The notes beneath the pieces are model-generated. The model had not been told where the DNA came from and did not search any database. It saw nothing but the letters and a program-made list of their open reading frames with translations. Source: Glomus cerebriforme (taxonomy: Eukaryota > Glomeromycota > Glomeromycetes > Glomerales > Glomeraceae). Taken from it: DNA of 55,798 nt. Shown one piece after another: positions 21,303 through 34,328 of this stretch; the first letter of the stretch is position 1, and every line of letters starts with the position of its first letter. Position numbers and translations under genes: made by a program. The stretch covers positions 1 to 55,798 of the forward strand of contig QKYT01000488.1 in the NCBI GenBank assembly GCA_003550305.1, in the 5' to 3' direction.

Positions 21303-21317
21303 ATTTATAAATATATA

Positions 21318-23400
21318 AATTTTATATTTTATATTAAATACTTTTGATTAATTTTACATTTACTTTTGGTGAATTTTACTGAATGAATTTTACTATGATT
21401 TACATTATATATAAATTTTAAAATAATTTAATATCTAGTTTTTTTTATTTATTTCTTTTCATATTTTTTTTTGTTTTTTTTTCCTAAGTAATAGTAGTAT
21501 TGTGCTATTGTTTTTAAATAATTGCATTTCTTTTATTTTTCTATATAATAGTATTTTTTTTATTTTCAATTCTTGTTTGATTTTATATTGTAAATATAAA
21601 ATATTTTAACAATTTTAAAATCTTAACAATTTTAAATTCTAAAATTCAAACTCTAATAGATTTAATAATAATTTTAAACTCTGATATTTCAAACTCTAAT
21701 ATTACAATAATAATAAATTCTGATTTTAATAATTTTAAATTTTGATATTTCAAATTCTAATATGATAATAACTTTAAATTCTGATAAACTTCAATATTCA
21801 AAATCTAATTATAATTTAAATTCTAATATGATAAAGATATATTACTAATTAAATATTAGATTTATTTTAATTATATTAATTATTTTATTAGTAGTTTAAT
21901 AGTTTCTATTTTTTTACTATTTATAAGAACTGTAATTATATATATATATTTTTTTTTATAAATAATTATTTTTTTTTTTATATTTTAAACAAAATATAAT
22001 AAAAAAAAAGTATTTTTATAATAAAATCATATAATAAAAATCACATAATATAATAACAAATAAGTATTAAAATAATTCAAAATTTTTTGTTTTTAATAAA
22101 TCTTAATCATAATAATAAAATAAAAATTAATAAAAATTTATTGTGATCTTAATTTCATTATATTTAATTTATATTTTATAAATATTTTTTATTTAAAAAT
22201 CTTAAATCTAAAATCATTCATAATTTCTTTTAATAATTAAAAAAATCTGATTTAATCTAATTTAATCTATTTAATAGATTAAAATATTTAATTTATAAAA
22301 TTTTTAATAAAGATACTTTTAAATTTAAATTATAAAGAATTTGACTAATTTATTATAATAGTTATATAAAAATTAAATAAAAATAATAAATGTATTTAGT
22401 ATTTTATAAGATAAATAAAAGAAAAAATACAAAAAAAAAATTTTTAATTCTAAAAAATACTTTAGTTATATATAGCATTTGTGAAAAATAATCAATTATT
22501 ATAATAAAAATAACTATATAAAATTACAAAAAAAAAAATGAAAAAATTGCTAATTATATGAAATTTTTAGAAATTATTATAAGAGAGTTTAATACAAAAA
22601 TAAATATTAACTGCTACTTAAAAAAAACTATAGGATTATTTAGTATTTATCTCTTATATAAGATGATAAAATTAAAAATTCAACTGAATTTTATTAAACT
22701 AAATAAGTAAAATTATTAAAGTTATTTAATAAATATAAAAATATTTAATTGATTTTTATTATACTTAAATCTTTATAGAGTTAATTCTTATTTTTTGTAA
22801 TAAAATTTACTGTATATATATATATTTTTTTATTTTATAGTATAACTTTTAACCTAAATTAACTTTTATTAAATAAATAAAGTTATTTAATATAATAGAT
22901 ATATAAATATTCAAATATATAATATTAATTCATAATTTGAAAAAAAAGAAAAAGATTTTATTAATTTTTATTAATAATTAGCAAAATATTTTAAATATTA
23001 ATTCTTATATTAAATATATACTTATAATTAAGCAAAATATTCTAAGCACTTAATTTAAAAAAAAAAATAAAAAATATTTAAATCTTTAGTCAAATATTTT
23101 AATAGTAAAATTTAATAAAAATAACTAATTTTAATTTTATAAATTTGGCTTATATTTAAAATTTTATAAAAGAAAGTTAAATATTTATTTAATAATAAAA
23201 TTATATAAATATTTTGTATTTTGGCTTCAATAATAAATTTATATTTATTTTTATTTTAAGTTTTTTATAAAAACTTTTGTATTAACATTTGAGATGTAAT
23301 ATAAATTATAAGTTTTTATAAATTACACCCATATCAGCCAATTATATTCATCAAAAATAGTTAGATGTAATTTCGGGAAATGATTAGCAAAGATGGTAAA
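21318..23400. other. Extremely AT-rich spacer, no gene seen
   Basis: About 2 kb built almost only of A and T, with short recurring words such as TTTAAATTCTAA near 21600-21850 and ATATATATAT tracts. No open frame longer than noise, no inverted repeat of note and no RNA gene was seen. Confidence 0.5.
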
Positions 23401-23522
23401 ATCAGTAAAGTATTTTAAACCTCCTTCCAAACCCTAAGTAAACTTGCAGAGCAGGTAAAAATACATCTACGGCATAAATTTAAAGGCTTTATGCAAAAGA
23501 AAACAATTGTTTACTTTTATTT

Positions 23523-26210
23523 TTGAAAATTGCTGCGCCACAAATCCGTCACACATTTCAGGCGTGCGTAATCTACTACTATTCAAGCAAAAGATCCAGT
23601 TATACCTTACGTCTCGAAGTCAGTTCCGATACTCAAAAAGGTCTAAGGCTTGAACGGGCGAAGAAGTTACTTGAACAGTACAGAAGGCGAGTTTATTTTT
23701 ATTTTTATTTTTTGTTGAAAACGTAGATAAGTATTTGGTGGCGTTGGCGCGAAGTTTTGACCTTACGTCAATCAAGTCTTTGGGACAAGCTACGAAGCAG
23801 CGTTGGGGCGCAAGACAATATTTTTGGGACTTTGGGTTGACATTGTGGGATGCAAAATCGAATAAAGAATTTTTAAAGATAATCAATAATATCATTAATA
23901 CCAAAATTTATTTGATAGTAACCTGATTATGAACATGTTCGAAATTGGAAGAAGGAAATTAAATCAGTTAGTGGACCGTCGGTTCACTCTCACCAAGTTA
24001 CGGATAGCTCAGTGATCGGGATCAATAATGGATCTTTCGATGTTAGCAATTCAAAAGAAATAATGATGAAACGGTACGGATGCGCAATTTTTATTTTAGC
24101 TATAAGTTGTATTTCTTTGTATATAGGAAATATTTATGAATGATGCTAATCGACCGAAATTGATTTATGACTTTTCCTATATGAAAGAAATCGGCTAGAA
24201 AAGAAAATCAATACTTTATACTGAAAGTGAAGAAGATAATTCATTGGATCATGAACAATCGGGCGACAAAAGCATGTAAGTATCTTTAACCAAGAATGTG
24301 TAATTTGAGATTAAAGGTCCTATTTGTTATATAACCGAAAATAAACCTTTTGGGTGTATAGTAATGATTCGGGTTTGGGTTTGAGACGAAACTAGCTTAG
24401 GAGGGTTTAGGCTATAAGGCGAAACTAGTTTAGGAATTCGCCAGAGGGTTTAGCCACTTTCGCCCGAATCACTAGTGTATAGGTCAAGACTACTATTGGA
24501 GACGACAAGGGATGAACTTCAGAACAACAAATGTATCCATCAGAACGAAGTGCAGAAGACCATTATGAACCATTGGGTTCAGCTGAGGAAAAGGAAGCCG
24601 ATGACCAATCTCTTTGTTCGGTAAGTCCTATTGTTTTGCTTGTTAAGTTATCTTTCTAATTACTGCTTTTTTTAAAGTCAAATGGCCACAACGAGTCAGA
24701 ACAAGATATAAATTATTTCGACTTGCCACAAACAGATTCTGAAACCAATGCCAAAGATCTTGATGATGATGGACAGATGTCAGCATGCATCAGATTATGA
24801 AAAATTACGTCAAAAATGTAATAGTATGGAAACTTCAAAAAAATGGCTGTTGAGAGAAGACAAACTTTACGACTTTGGACTGAAATGCACCCGGGAACAG
24901 CAAATTTTTTATTTGACATATCTTAATAGTTTCCGCCCAGTAAGTTGTTATATGTACTTTTATGATTTGTATATATATATTGCTTCTTTAAGATTTATAT
25001 CTTTTTTGAGTAGAAAACAACCTGCTGATCTCAGGCGATTGGCTTTCGGCGAGAAGCTATGGATCAAAATTTCGACCGGCAGAAAGATTTTGATCGGGAC
25101 AGGATAAACACGGCTTATAATTTGTATGTATTATTAGATTATAACTGTCCCTCTTTATGTTTATTCTAATCTAACTATTTTATAGGTTGCGGGAATATGA
25201 AGCAAACGGTCTCAAATGGAAATTTGGTTGTTATTGCACGTCTGGAGCTTTATTGATAATGTATTTGAAAGTTTGGAAGATGTAGAGGCTGTGAGGTTAA
25301 TAAATTCCTTTTTTGAAATTATGAACAAATTCTTTTTTCCAATCAAGATTATTCTTTCCACAGAGGCGAATCTTGCAGTCTTGCGTCATCGGAAAGGAAG
25401 AATAAGTAGCGGACTGTTTCTGCGCTAAAAAAGGTTAAAAGGAAGATATTGGGCCGAAAAGGAGATCTGAACATTCGTAAAATCTATTCGGAATATGGAT
25501 GTTCTGAGGTCGGGACGTTTTATAAGGGATAAAATGGCACCAAATTATTGCAGGAGAGAGACTAAAAACCTAATATGATCAAGGATATGTTTCACCATCT
25601 CTGCGTAGCCGTTGATTGAGATGAACATAGATTCGAAAAATGGACAATCGGGTTCTTGTATGCAGGCCCAATCAATTTTTTTTTGATTCAGCTTTTGATC
25701 ATTTATCAAGGGCCCTGTCGTATCTCACGTTCAAAATCTTTTGGCATCCCTTCACAAGTTGAGGAGCTTAGCACAAAGGCACTCCCAATCATTTTAATAG
25801 CATGGATGGCAAAAGTGAATTTTTTTGAATATCTATTACTGGTTGTTATGATTTTCTATCACAGTATCTAAAAATTTTTTTGTACTTTAATTCCCGTCAG
25901 ACAATTGTTGCCAACACAATCCGCTTGGTTGAGCAGGTCGATGTTAACGAAGAGGATCAGTTTCAACAATTACTGAGCTCGTGTGAGACTTCGAATATAA
26001 TATCTCCATCATCAAAGCGAAAAAGACACACTTGCCATCAAATTCAGATAGACCCCAAAAAAAGAAGAGTTGTTATTAGGTATAGTATTTTTTTTAGTTA
26101 TGGTGTATGTTTTGACGCAAAGTTTGTAGATGAGAGAATTAAATTTTTTATTCTTATTGATAATTTATTTCAGGATGGCCAAATGAATGGAAATTAGATT
26201 GCGAAATTGG
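23523..26210 (+). pseudogene. Decayed multi-exon gene of a dispersed fungal family
   Basis: The region is richer in G+C than its flanks and carries exon-like stretches joined by GT-AG introns, but with breaks. Readable blocks include RWGARQYFWDFGLTLWDAK (about 23800), WLLREDKLYDFGLKCTREQQ (about 24842), FDRDRINTAYN (about 25085), FIDNVFESLEDVEAVR (about 25250), RKILGRKGDLNIRKIYSEYG (about 25440-25500), GCSEVGTFYKG, KDMFHHLCVAVD, FEKWTIGFLYAG, RISRSKSF and SQVEELSTKALPIILIAWMAKV. Stops interrupt the frame after NK at about 25408 and after FYKG at about 25530. A MITE copy sits inside at 24362-24474. From memory, proteins with this GRxGDL...EYG..E.G and PxIL..W.AK layout recur in many copies in Glomeromycota and Mucoromycota; I cannot confirm this here. 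Function unknown. Confidence 0.5.
24362..24474. repeat. MITE copy 1 (TGATTCGGG family)
   Basis: A 113-bp element with ends TGATTCGGG and CGCCCGAATCAC. It is flanked by the direct repeat GTGTATAG (24354-24361 and 24475-24482). The interior shares GGAGGGTTTAGG-TATAAGGCGAAACTAG with copy 2. The 8-9-bp target duplication would fit a Mutator- or hAT-type parent. Confidence 0.75.
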
Positions 26211-26416
26211 TTGATAGTGAAAATATACACTCATTCTCGTGATTTCATTCGAAGCTTGCTGATAGGAAGTGTTCTTCCGTGCAATAGTGTGTTACTTTTA
26301 TTTTTATGTATTGTAATAATCTCGCTGAAAAAAACAATATTGGTTTGCCCACAAATCAGGCTTATTTTAACACGTGTATACTTGTATAGTTGTATGGGCC
26401 GGAAATAAAAAACGTA

Positions 26417-26536
26417 GTGATTCGGGCGAAAGTGGTTTAGAAGAGTTTGGGTTTGAGGCGAAACTAGTTTAGGAGGGTTTAGGTTATAAGGCGAAACTAG
26501 TTTAGGAATTCGTCAGAGGGTTTAGCCCGAATCATT
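26417..26536. repeat. MITE copy 2 (TGATTCGGG family)
   Basis: A 120-bp element in the same orientation as copy 1, starting GTGATTCGGGCGAAAGTGG and ending AGCCCGAATCAT. It is flanked by AAAAAACGTA (26407-26416 and 26538-26547). In copy 2 the GCGAAAGTGG extension is on the left end only; in copy 1 it is on the right end only. Confidence 0.75.
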
Positions 26537-26549
26537 AAAAAAACGTATA

Positions 26550-28980
26550 CTGCATGCTGACATATCAAATAAACTTTTCGTAAATCAGGAACTTAATTTG
26601 AGCCATTTATATAAAACCGCGTAAAGCACTCATGTAATTTTCCAGATGTATGGTATTACAAATTGTAATCCCAAAACTTTATTAAAAATCCCTAATATCT
26701 GGGCATTTTGCAACAATTGGAATAAATTCCTGCCTTCTCACATATATGTATTGTGTAGTAATGAGGCATTGCCTCTCAAAGTAAGTGAAAAAGAAAATCT
26801 GGTCAATAGTAATGAGATCGATTACAGTATTACAGGTTATATACAATCCTATCTCTAGTTTACATTTTTAATACTCGACGTTCTGCCTTAACTATTAAAA
26901 ATGACGACCCTGAAAAGAAAAAAAAATTGAAAATAAAAATTTTGCCAGACCAATTATTTCTGTGACGTGAAGAGGCTGATTTTTCAGGACTAGAATGCAA
27001 TCGCATATATTCATTATCATCATATCGAATTTTCTAATGTGGCAGTTAATGAAACCTATTAAAGTCGGATAAAATCAACACTAGTTAACCAATTCCAAGA
27101 GATTACGTACTGTATTTCTTACCTAATTCTAAATTTGGTATTTTATAAATTGTTTCTTTATTTGAACAATTTTTCGTTTCTCAAGGTAGGCAGCGTCTTA
27201 TTTATCATGAGAACCGGATGGTTCCTTTATGATTGCAAATATTCTTCCACATTCTTTACAACGTTCTGTTGGCATTATAAATTACAGTATAACACTCTAA
27301 CAAGAAGGGACTAAACATATAAAGTCTGAGAAATCGGGACAATAATTTACTCTGCATTCCTCTATAGAAAAATCAACACCATTATTATAAAAATTCGCAG
27401 GTGCAAATACATGCATAAATTGAAATAAGATACTGTAATAATTTAAGAGGTTTCTATTTTTAGTCAGTGATCTGCAAAAACGCGTTTACGCGTTTGTGTC
27501 AACTATTTAGACATTGTTCGTTCAACATCCATTATATAAACACCCTAAACAGTAAACACCCCTGATTTTAATTATAATCTTATGAAAGTTTCAGCTAATA
27601 AATAATTATACAGTATTATATAAATTAATAATAATATACAGTAATCATCGGCTCATCGCATTTTGACCATTTTGACTGTATATGGAATCAATGCAAATAG
27701 TTATGTCATATCATAAAATTACAATTATCTGAATAATTTATTACAGACATTTTAGACATTTTAATAAAAAAATTGAGCTTTATATAGTAATTTTGAATGG
27801 ATGAATTTACAAGTTACAATCTTTTACTAATTTTATCTAATATAATCTTGTAATTTTCTCCGTCACTGCGTCATAATTTCTTTATGAATGAATCCTTTTA
27901 CAATGTCCATATATTGATAATTCAAAGCATATACCGTACAGTATGTATGATATATCATACCTGATATCAACTATCATCATTTCCTTCAACAGCATTAGGT
28001 CTATGTCAAAAAGAAACTTAAAAATTAGATATATTCGTCATTTAGCCTCAAGGATTCATGACAATTACCTTAATAATTTTAATCGATTCTCTTTTAAATA
28101 GTTTATATAAGTCAACCTGTGTTTCGGATGCGGCTGCAGAAGTTTGTGTGACTGGCAAAGGTTTTTTGAGGGTAAAAGCTTAGAAAGGATTGATTACAAT
28201 TTTACCAATTAGCACACGATAGAGCCTTTTAATTTGTGTAGTTTTTAAGAATCTGGGGTACCTAAAAAATTTTTCATGGAACAGTTTCGCCATTGCTAGC
28301 TGCGCCTTATTATACATTTCTAAGCTACCGATCACATGTAAATTTCTCACGGAACAAAATATTATCAAATTTTTTTTTTTAAAAAAAAAGGAAAACAAAT
28401 TTTTATTAATTAAAACGAAAGATTTTTTGCCAATATACAGAAATTTTGCCGAATTGATAAACGAATTTGCCGAAAGTTTAAAAAATTTTTTGCCATCGAA
28501 AAAAAAGAAGAAAAATTAAAAAAAAAAAAGGAAAAATAAGAAACAAAATATAGAAAAGAAGAAAAGAAAAAACGAGTAGAGAAAAAAAAAATAAAGAATT
28601 GGAACATAAAACAATTTTATGCTTAAATGCATTTTTTTATATTATGAAAATTGATGAAAGAATGAAATATGCTTAACCAATATATATACACACATATATA
28701 TATATTGGAATGATGAAAATAATTTACAAAACGGAATGGAAAAAAAGATCTTACAAAATTTGGATGATAAATGCATGTATTAAATAGTGCCAGCACTAAG
28801 AGACAAGTTATAGAAATTTTTTTTTTTTAGTGTTGGCAAGTCCCAAAAAAAAAATAATAGAAAAAAAATATATATAACATATGTATAATATAAAATGGTA
28901 GTTAATTTACAAAGAAAACCCACGGTCCCACGGTCCCAAAAACAAACAAACCCAAATTATTTAAAAGAAAAGAAAAAATT
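26550..28980. other. Intergenic region, no gene supported
   Basis: The short open frame at 26646-26858 has no recognisable family and no splice support. ACGCGTTTACGCGTTT at about 27480 is a small palindromic motif. An AT/AC microsatellite lies at about 28681-28706, and A-rich tracts fill 28495-28600. Confidence 0.45.
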
Positions 28981-29469
28981 TCATTGTTTTTCAACCTCAT
29001 TTTGGATAAAAGCGAAAACAATTGCTCTAATATCATTTCCTAAACCCAAATAATCAATATTTTGCCAAAAATCGTAATAATTGTCCAAATTTAATAAATC
29101 GTATAATTTTTCATCATTACCAGTATATAAATATTCCAAGATAGGTTCAAAAGTTGAAGGAGAAGGAATAGGAATTAATATGATGTCACCCTGACCGACT
29201 TGAACAAATAATTTATTAAAGAAAATAGATTGTAATTCTAAATATTCTTTATGAACCCAAAAAGATTTATCAATTCCATCTACACGTAATTCGGCATAGG
29301 CAGTATATTTATCCTGAAAATATGTTGATCCCATTTCATGTAATTTCGCAACGATATAAGGAGTAGGAATATTCTCGATCAACGGTTTTGAAGGGGCGAT
29401 AGCCGAAGAAGCTGAAGGAAGAGAAGGAAGATTTGATTGGCACACTTGGTCAGCAGTAATAGTAGACAT
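28981..29469 (-). CDS. BTB/POZ domain protein, single exon
   Basis: The chain is 162 residues, complete from ATG (29469) to stop. Residues 1-30 are a Ser/Ala/Pro-rich disordered leader. Residues about 55-150 form a BTB/POZ fold: ELRVDGIDKSFWVHKEYLEL, then SIFFNKLF, IPIPSPSTFEPILEYLYTG, and a closing helix ending VFAFIQNE. The HKEYLELQSIFF-KLF and F-PILEYLYTG patterns are the usual BTB core helices. There is no second domain (no BACK, MATH, Kelch or TLDc), so it may act as a dimerising adaptor or as a substrate adaptor for a Cul3 ubiquitin ligase. Both roles are known for the family and not shown here. Confidence 0.8.
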   Translation of the reverse strand: MSTITADQVCQSNLPSLPSASSAIAPSKPLIENIPTPYIVAKLHEMGSTYFQDKYTAYAELRVDGIDKSFWVHKEYLELQSIFFNKLFVQVGQGDIILIPIPSPSTFEPILEYLYTGNDEKLYDLLNLDNYYDFWQNIDYLGLGNDIRAIVFAFIQNEVEKQ

Positions 29470-30478
29470 ATTGATTTATTTTTATTATTAAAAGAATTGA
29501 TAGTTGAAGAAAATTAAAAGAATTAAAAGAATTTTCAAAATTGATGTTTATATAATTGATGTTTTTTTTTCAAAGGAAAAAAAAAAAAGAAATGATATTT
29601 TTTTTTTGAAATTAAAAAATTTCAGAGAACAACTTACGGCGTATTTATTTAACAAATCGCGAATAAATAGTTCAAACATTCAAACATTTTTCAACCCCAC
29701 ATTTTCGTAACTATTGTTTTCTTCGTTTCTAGGTAAACCAAATAAGAAAAGAAACAAAAACTGAAATGAATAAATCATATACCATAAAATCAACTTGCTG
29801 CGGTAGATTCATAAAATGCTACAAAAGTGACACATGTATCTTGTTGATACAATAAACAATAGTAATATTAATATTGTCAGATGAAAAATTAGGACTAAAA
29901 TATTTTTTTAGTTTGTTTCAAATATTTTATTTCATTTTTTGAAACTTTACCAAACATCATCACTCAGAAATCCAACCCAGGAAAATAAATTGATTTGATT
30001 TACAACATTTACCACGTTAATTTATTTGGAAAATCATTAAATCTTGAAATTCAATTTTTTTTTATTTATTATTAATGGATGAATTTGGAATTAAATTATC
30101 ATTAATTGAAACTCATGGTAAGGAACAATATATATTATACATTGTTAATTGTTTATGTGTTTCATCTACTCTTCGTATATTTGTTTATATTCCATTTCGG
30201 TTACTTTTTATTTTTTTTGACGTTTAAATCTGGTGAGAGTAATGCTTTATACGGACAATCATTGTCTAGTTTTCTAAAAATATTCATGAATGGATTCATG
30301 TGCATCCAAAAATGCATGCAGCATTGCAGCCATGCAGCCTCTTTAAGAAATTATATATTATTATTATAGTTAATCTAAATTTTTTCATATGAAATTTTTA
30401 TTTAATTCCCAAGTTTTAAAAGTTTCGGTTTGAACTCCTTAACTTGAATAATATTTTATTTTTCCTTAACTTTTAGAA

Positions 30479-30509
<31 letters not shown>

Positions 30510-32000
30510 TTTTTTAAATTTTTATAATTTTTTTAAAATTTTTTATCTTTAAAAAAAAAAAAAAAAAATTTTTAAAAATATTTTCATACTTTTTTACTAA
30601 TACAAGTTAGTATAAAAATTTTCATTGAAGCCACGCTAAATTCCTTATTAGTTTTTTGTTGGTGGTGTACAGTATCATAATTATGCTATTAACTTTAAAA
30701 AAAAAACCCTTTTCAATTAGAATAATATTTAATTAATTTTCTATTATAAATATTGTTTCTTAATTACCTAAAACGAAATGGAATAATATTTTCTTTTAAA
30801 ATATTTTTAATATTTCAAAGATAATTTTTTTTTTCTGTTATGTTTTCACGTCATCTTACTCTCATTAGTCTCATATTCAATATCTATTTACAATTTTGCC
30901 TAGCCAAATTTAATTTCGGCCGGATTGTTAAAACAAATATAAACACAGTTAATTTATGGCTGCATTCAACTATCAATATTATAGAAATTTGGCTGTGACA
31001 CGAAATGGAAATAATATCTAATTTCTCATTGATTAAAAAAACTTAAACGAAAATGAAGTTTAAAAGAAAGGAAAGAACCGAGAACCAGCCCGTAGTCGTA
31101 GATTCTAATTTAGGAATCTATATATTTACATATATTTTCCCTTTTTCGGCTTTTCAAACATTCGTGTAACTATTTAAACCAATCTTTAATACCATCCCTG
31201 TGTTGAATTGGAAATTAACAATTCTAAAAATATTTCATTCCACTTATCTGAATGTTCCAAATTTCCGCTACCCGTACAAATAGGAGATTATCTAATTTTT
31301 TTTTTTTTTTTTGATAAACATTCCAATATTTGACATGTTCGACGCGACCTATATTTATTTATTCTCAATTTCACCCATTTTCGGTATTTAAAATCTATAC
31401 GTGTTACATCCGTTCTTTTGGTCGTGTAACGTGTGTTATTCTTCTTAATACTTCTTATCGTAATTTAGCTATTCAAATAACGCGTCTAGTCGTCTACCTT
31501 ACTAAAATTATAAAACTTTATTTTGTAAAGCGTGTATACTTTCCAATTAGGGAAATCGATGTTTACTTTTTGATCTCGACTATTTTTTATTTAAATAGCT
31601 AGGCGATTTACGATTTTATTTGAAATTTTTTTATTCTTTCATCTCCTTTTTTTTCATCTCAATTCTTAAGGGAACTTTTTCTCTCTCACAAGAAACGAAC
31701 CTTTTTTTTTTTTTTTTTCTAACTTCAAAATATTTTTTCGTTTATATTTAATAAACTCTTAGTTTGTGTATAGAAATAGAAATAATAACAAGTTGAAAAG
31801 AGTATTAAAACTTCGAAATTAATTGTGTATGCTTTTTATTTTGACACGTTAGAGTCCAAAAAAAANNNNNNNNNNNNNNNNNNNNNNNNNNNNNNNNNNN
31901 NNNNNNNNNNNNNNNNNNNNNNNNNNNNNNNNNNNNNNNNNNNNNNNNNNNNNNNTAAAAAAATCTTTTTATATAATCTATATAATCAAAAAAAAAAAAG
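29470..32000. other. Intergenic region with assembly gap and homopolymer hairpin
   Basis: The stretch contains an assembly gap of 90 Ns at 31866-31955, just before the F-box gene. At 30480-30570 a ~24-nt T run is followed by a ~16-nt A run, which could fold back. An ATG with 14 codons and a GTAAGG donor at 30075-30119 might be a stray 5' exon, but no partner exon was found. The region 31150-31800 is the likely promoter and 5' UTR of the F-box gene. Confidence 0.45.
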
Positions 32001-33717
32001 ATGGACGGACTTTCAATAGAAGTTTTACGCGAAATTTTTCTTTACCTTAAAGATGAATATAGTTCGGACGATTTATTTTCCGCTTTAATGGTAAACCGAA
32101 GATGGTGCAAAACAGTTGTACCTATTCTTTGGGAAGCTCCATTTAACAAACAAAATTATAATAAGCAACATTCAAAATGTATTAGAACTTATTTATCAAA
32201 TGCTGGAGAAAAATTAACTTCCGTATTAACAACACATGGAGTAGATTTATCTTCTTGTTCAAAAGGAACTACTTTTGATTATGCTTCATATTTACGACAT
32301 CTTCCATTATTGGAATTATTACAAAATATAAAATATTATTTTTTATCACCAGCAATGCTTGCGGATCCTTTTAAACAAGCTGAAGATGATAGTTATTTCA
32401 AAAATATGTTAGTTTTCGCTGTATTATGTATTTTGTTTACTAATCATAGTACTTATATTCGTACTTTACGAATTGTGAATGATCCGGATTTACATCCATT
32501 AAATGTTGTGGTGGCTAGACTTTTAAATTTATCTGGTGCAACTATTAGTTTGAGTGGATTACAATATTTTCAATGTCATAGTTTAATAAAAGAGGATGTT
32601 GCTCCATTATACAAGGAAATGGCTGAAGTTTGTAAAAATATTGTTCGAATGGATATTAATTCGGTGACACGTTCGGAAGAAAAAGCTTTATCATCCCTCA
32701 TTAGAGCTCAAAAGAGTTTAAAATATTTAACGATAAGATCTGAAGAAATTAATTTTATACCAGCTATGGAATCTATTCGTTCACAATCTTCTTCTCTCAT
32801 TAGACTTAGACTTGAATGTTTATTCTTGGATGTTGCGACTGATGAAGCTTTGAATTCATTTAAATCATGTAAAAAATTAAGGTCTCTTATATTACGGAAT
32901 TGTTATGAATTAGAATGTACTCGAGTATTAGAAGTTTCTAAATCTTTTCCTTTTCTTGAAGAATTTTATTATGGTGGATGTTTTGAAATGCCTGAAGAAT
33001 TTATAACTGGAATTCTTAAAACTTCCAATGGTAATTTACGAAGGTTAACTTTAAAAGATTATACACCTGGTGTTATAACTGCAATTATAACATATTGTAA
33101 AAATCTTGAAGATTTATTTTTATTAGAATTAGATGATGAAGAGATTTTATCCATCTTTCGTAATTGTACTCAATTAAAACATTTTACTTTTAATGGAGGC
33201 GAAGGTGTTAAAGCGGATGATTTATTTAGAAAGATGGCTAATTGTATACCAAAAACATTAGAATATATGTGTATTTTTATGGATCTTAAAGAACCTTGGG
33301 TTTTTAGTTCTAAAGCTCTAAAAGATTTTTTGGATATTGCGACAAGTCATTCATTTAAATATTTTACAGTCAATCATCGAGATTTTAATGAAGATGATGA
33401 TGAAACGAATACAAATTTTCCTGAATATGCTACTATGACAACATTCAATAATGAACATTTGGAAATAATAAAGCAAAGTAAAGTTAATTTTCATACTCAT
33501 TGTGGATACATGTTAGTAGAATATCCAGACTTTATTGCTGAAATTAACATTCCGGGTAAGTAATCAATGCTTTTTTATATATATATAATTTATATTTATA
33601 TTTAACTCTTTTATTTATTTATAAATAAAAATAGATTTACGAGAGATACCTTTATTTAAAAGATGGTACCATGTTCTGGGTCAAAGTTGGACGGAAAGAT
33701 TGATTGATTTTTGGTAA
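32001..33717 (+). CDS. F-box protein with leucine-rich repeat region
   Basis: Exons 32001-33555 and 33635-33717 give 545 residues. The N-terminus is an F-box (about 3-48: LSIEVLREIFLYL, then LMVNRRWCKTVVPILWEAPF), the Skp1-binding motif of SCF ubiquitin ligases. Residues about 170-450 have irregular leucine-rich repeats (KSLKYLTIRSEEI, KKLRSLILRNCYEL, KNLEDLFLLELDD, TQLKHFTFNGG). This fits a substrate-recognition subunit. The second exon adds 27 residues, ends TERLIDFW, and is reached by a phase-1 intron. The open frame continues upstream across the N gap with no ATG support, so the start at the F-box methionine is preferred. Very large F-box families of this form are typical of Glomeromycota. 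Confidence 0.85.
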
Positions 33718-34328
33718 GTCCGTTAAATATATTAAAAATATATTATACGCAATTTTTCATTCATTCGAAAATATTAACGATTCTTTTCTTATTTTATGAT
33801 GATAGATATAATTTTGGATGATTTTTTTCTTTAATCTTAAATAATTGATAGATAGTAAATAGTATATTAATAATAGACATGGTCACATGGGTTTATAAAA
33901 AAAAAATTATACATATATATATATAGCGAACAATATTTCATTATATGAAAAAAAAAGGGCATAATAAAATTTGTTGGGAACGTTTTAATAGTGGGTTTAA
34001 TTAAGATCATTTTCGAAAAAAAAAAAAAAGATTTTTTTTTTTTTTTTTTAATGCCTATACTTTAAATTAAAAATCAGAAAATATGTAAATATGTTGTTAC
34101 AGTACTTTATTTATTTATAAGTATAATAATATAATGAATGAAGATGATACAGTACATCAGTATGATTCAGATACGAGAGAAAACTAAAGTAAATATATGC
34201 TCATTAAGAACTTATGATAATATTTACAGTAGAAAAAGGGTATTTAAGCGAAGATTTCAAAATAATAAATAATAATAAAAAAAAAAAATAATAATTTAAT
34301 ATACAAAGATTTCGATAGTTTTTAAAAT
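33718..34328. other. Convergent 3' spacer
   Basis: AT-rich 3' flanks of the F-box and glucosidase genes. An A13 then T18 pair at about 34018-34050 may form a hairpin. No gene was seen. Confidence 0.4.

Noticed and set aside
23620..23904. 94-codon minus-strand frame
   Set aside because: It is antisense to the plus-strand pseudogene exons, which have better splice logic and family-like motifs.
26646..26858. 70-codon plus-strand frame
   Set aside because: No recognised motif, no neighbouring exons; could be an exon relic but unsupported.
27470..27560. ACGCGTTTACGCGTTT palindrome and a similar motif near 12220
   Set aside because: Only short similarity; no paired ends or target duplication could be found.
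30075..30369. Possible small gene (ATG exon with GTAAGG donor, then an open frame)
   Set aside because: No acceptor or second exon gives a continuous, protein-like frame; the long frame is hydrophobic T-tract translation.
31825..32019. Open frame spanning the N gap into the F-box gene
   Set aside because: The frame depends on unknown bases; the F-box methionine at 32001 gives a complete domain in another frame.
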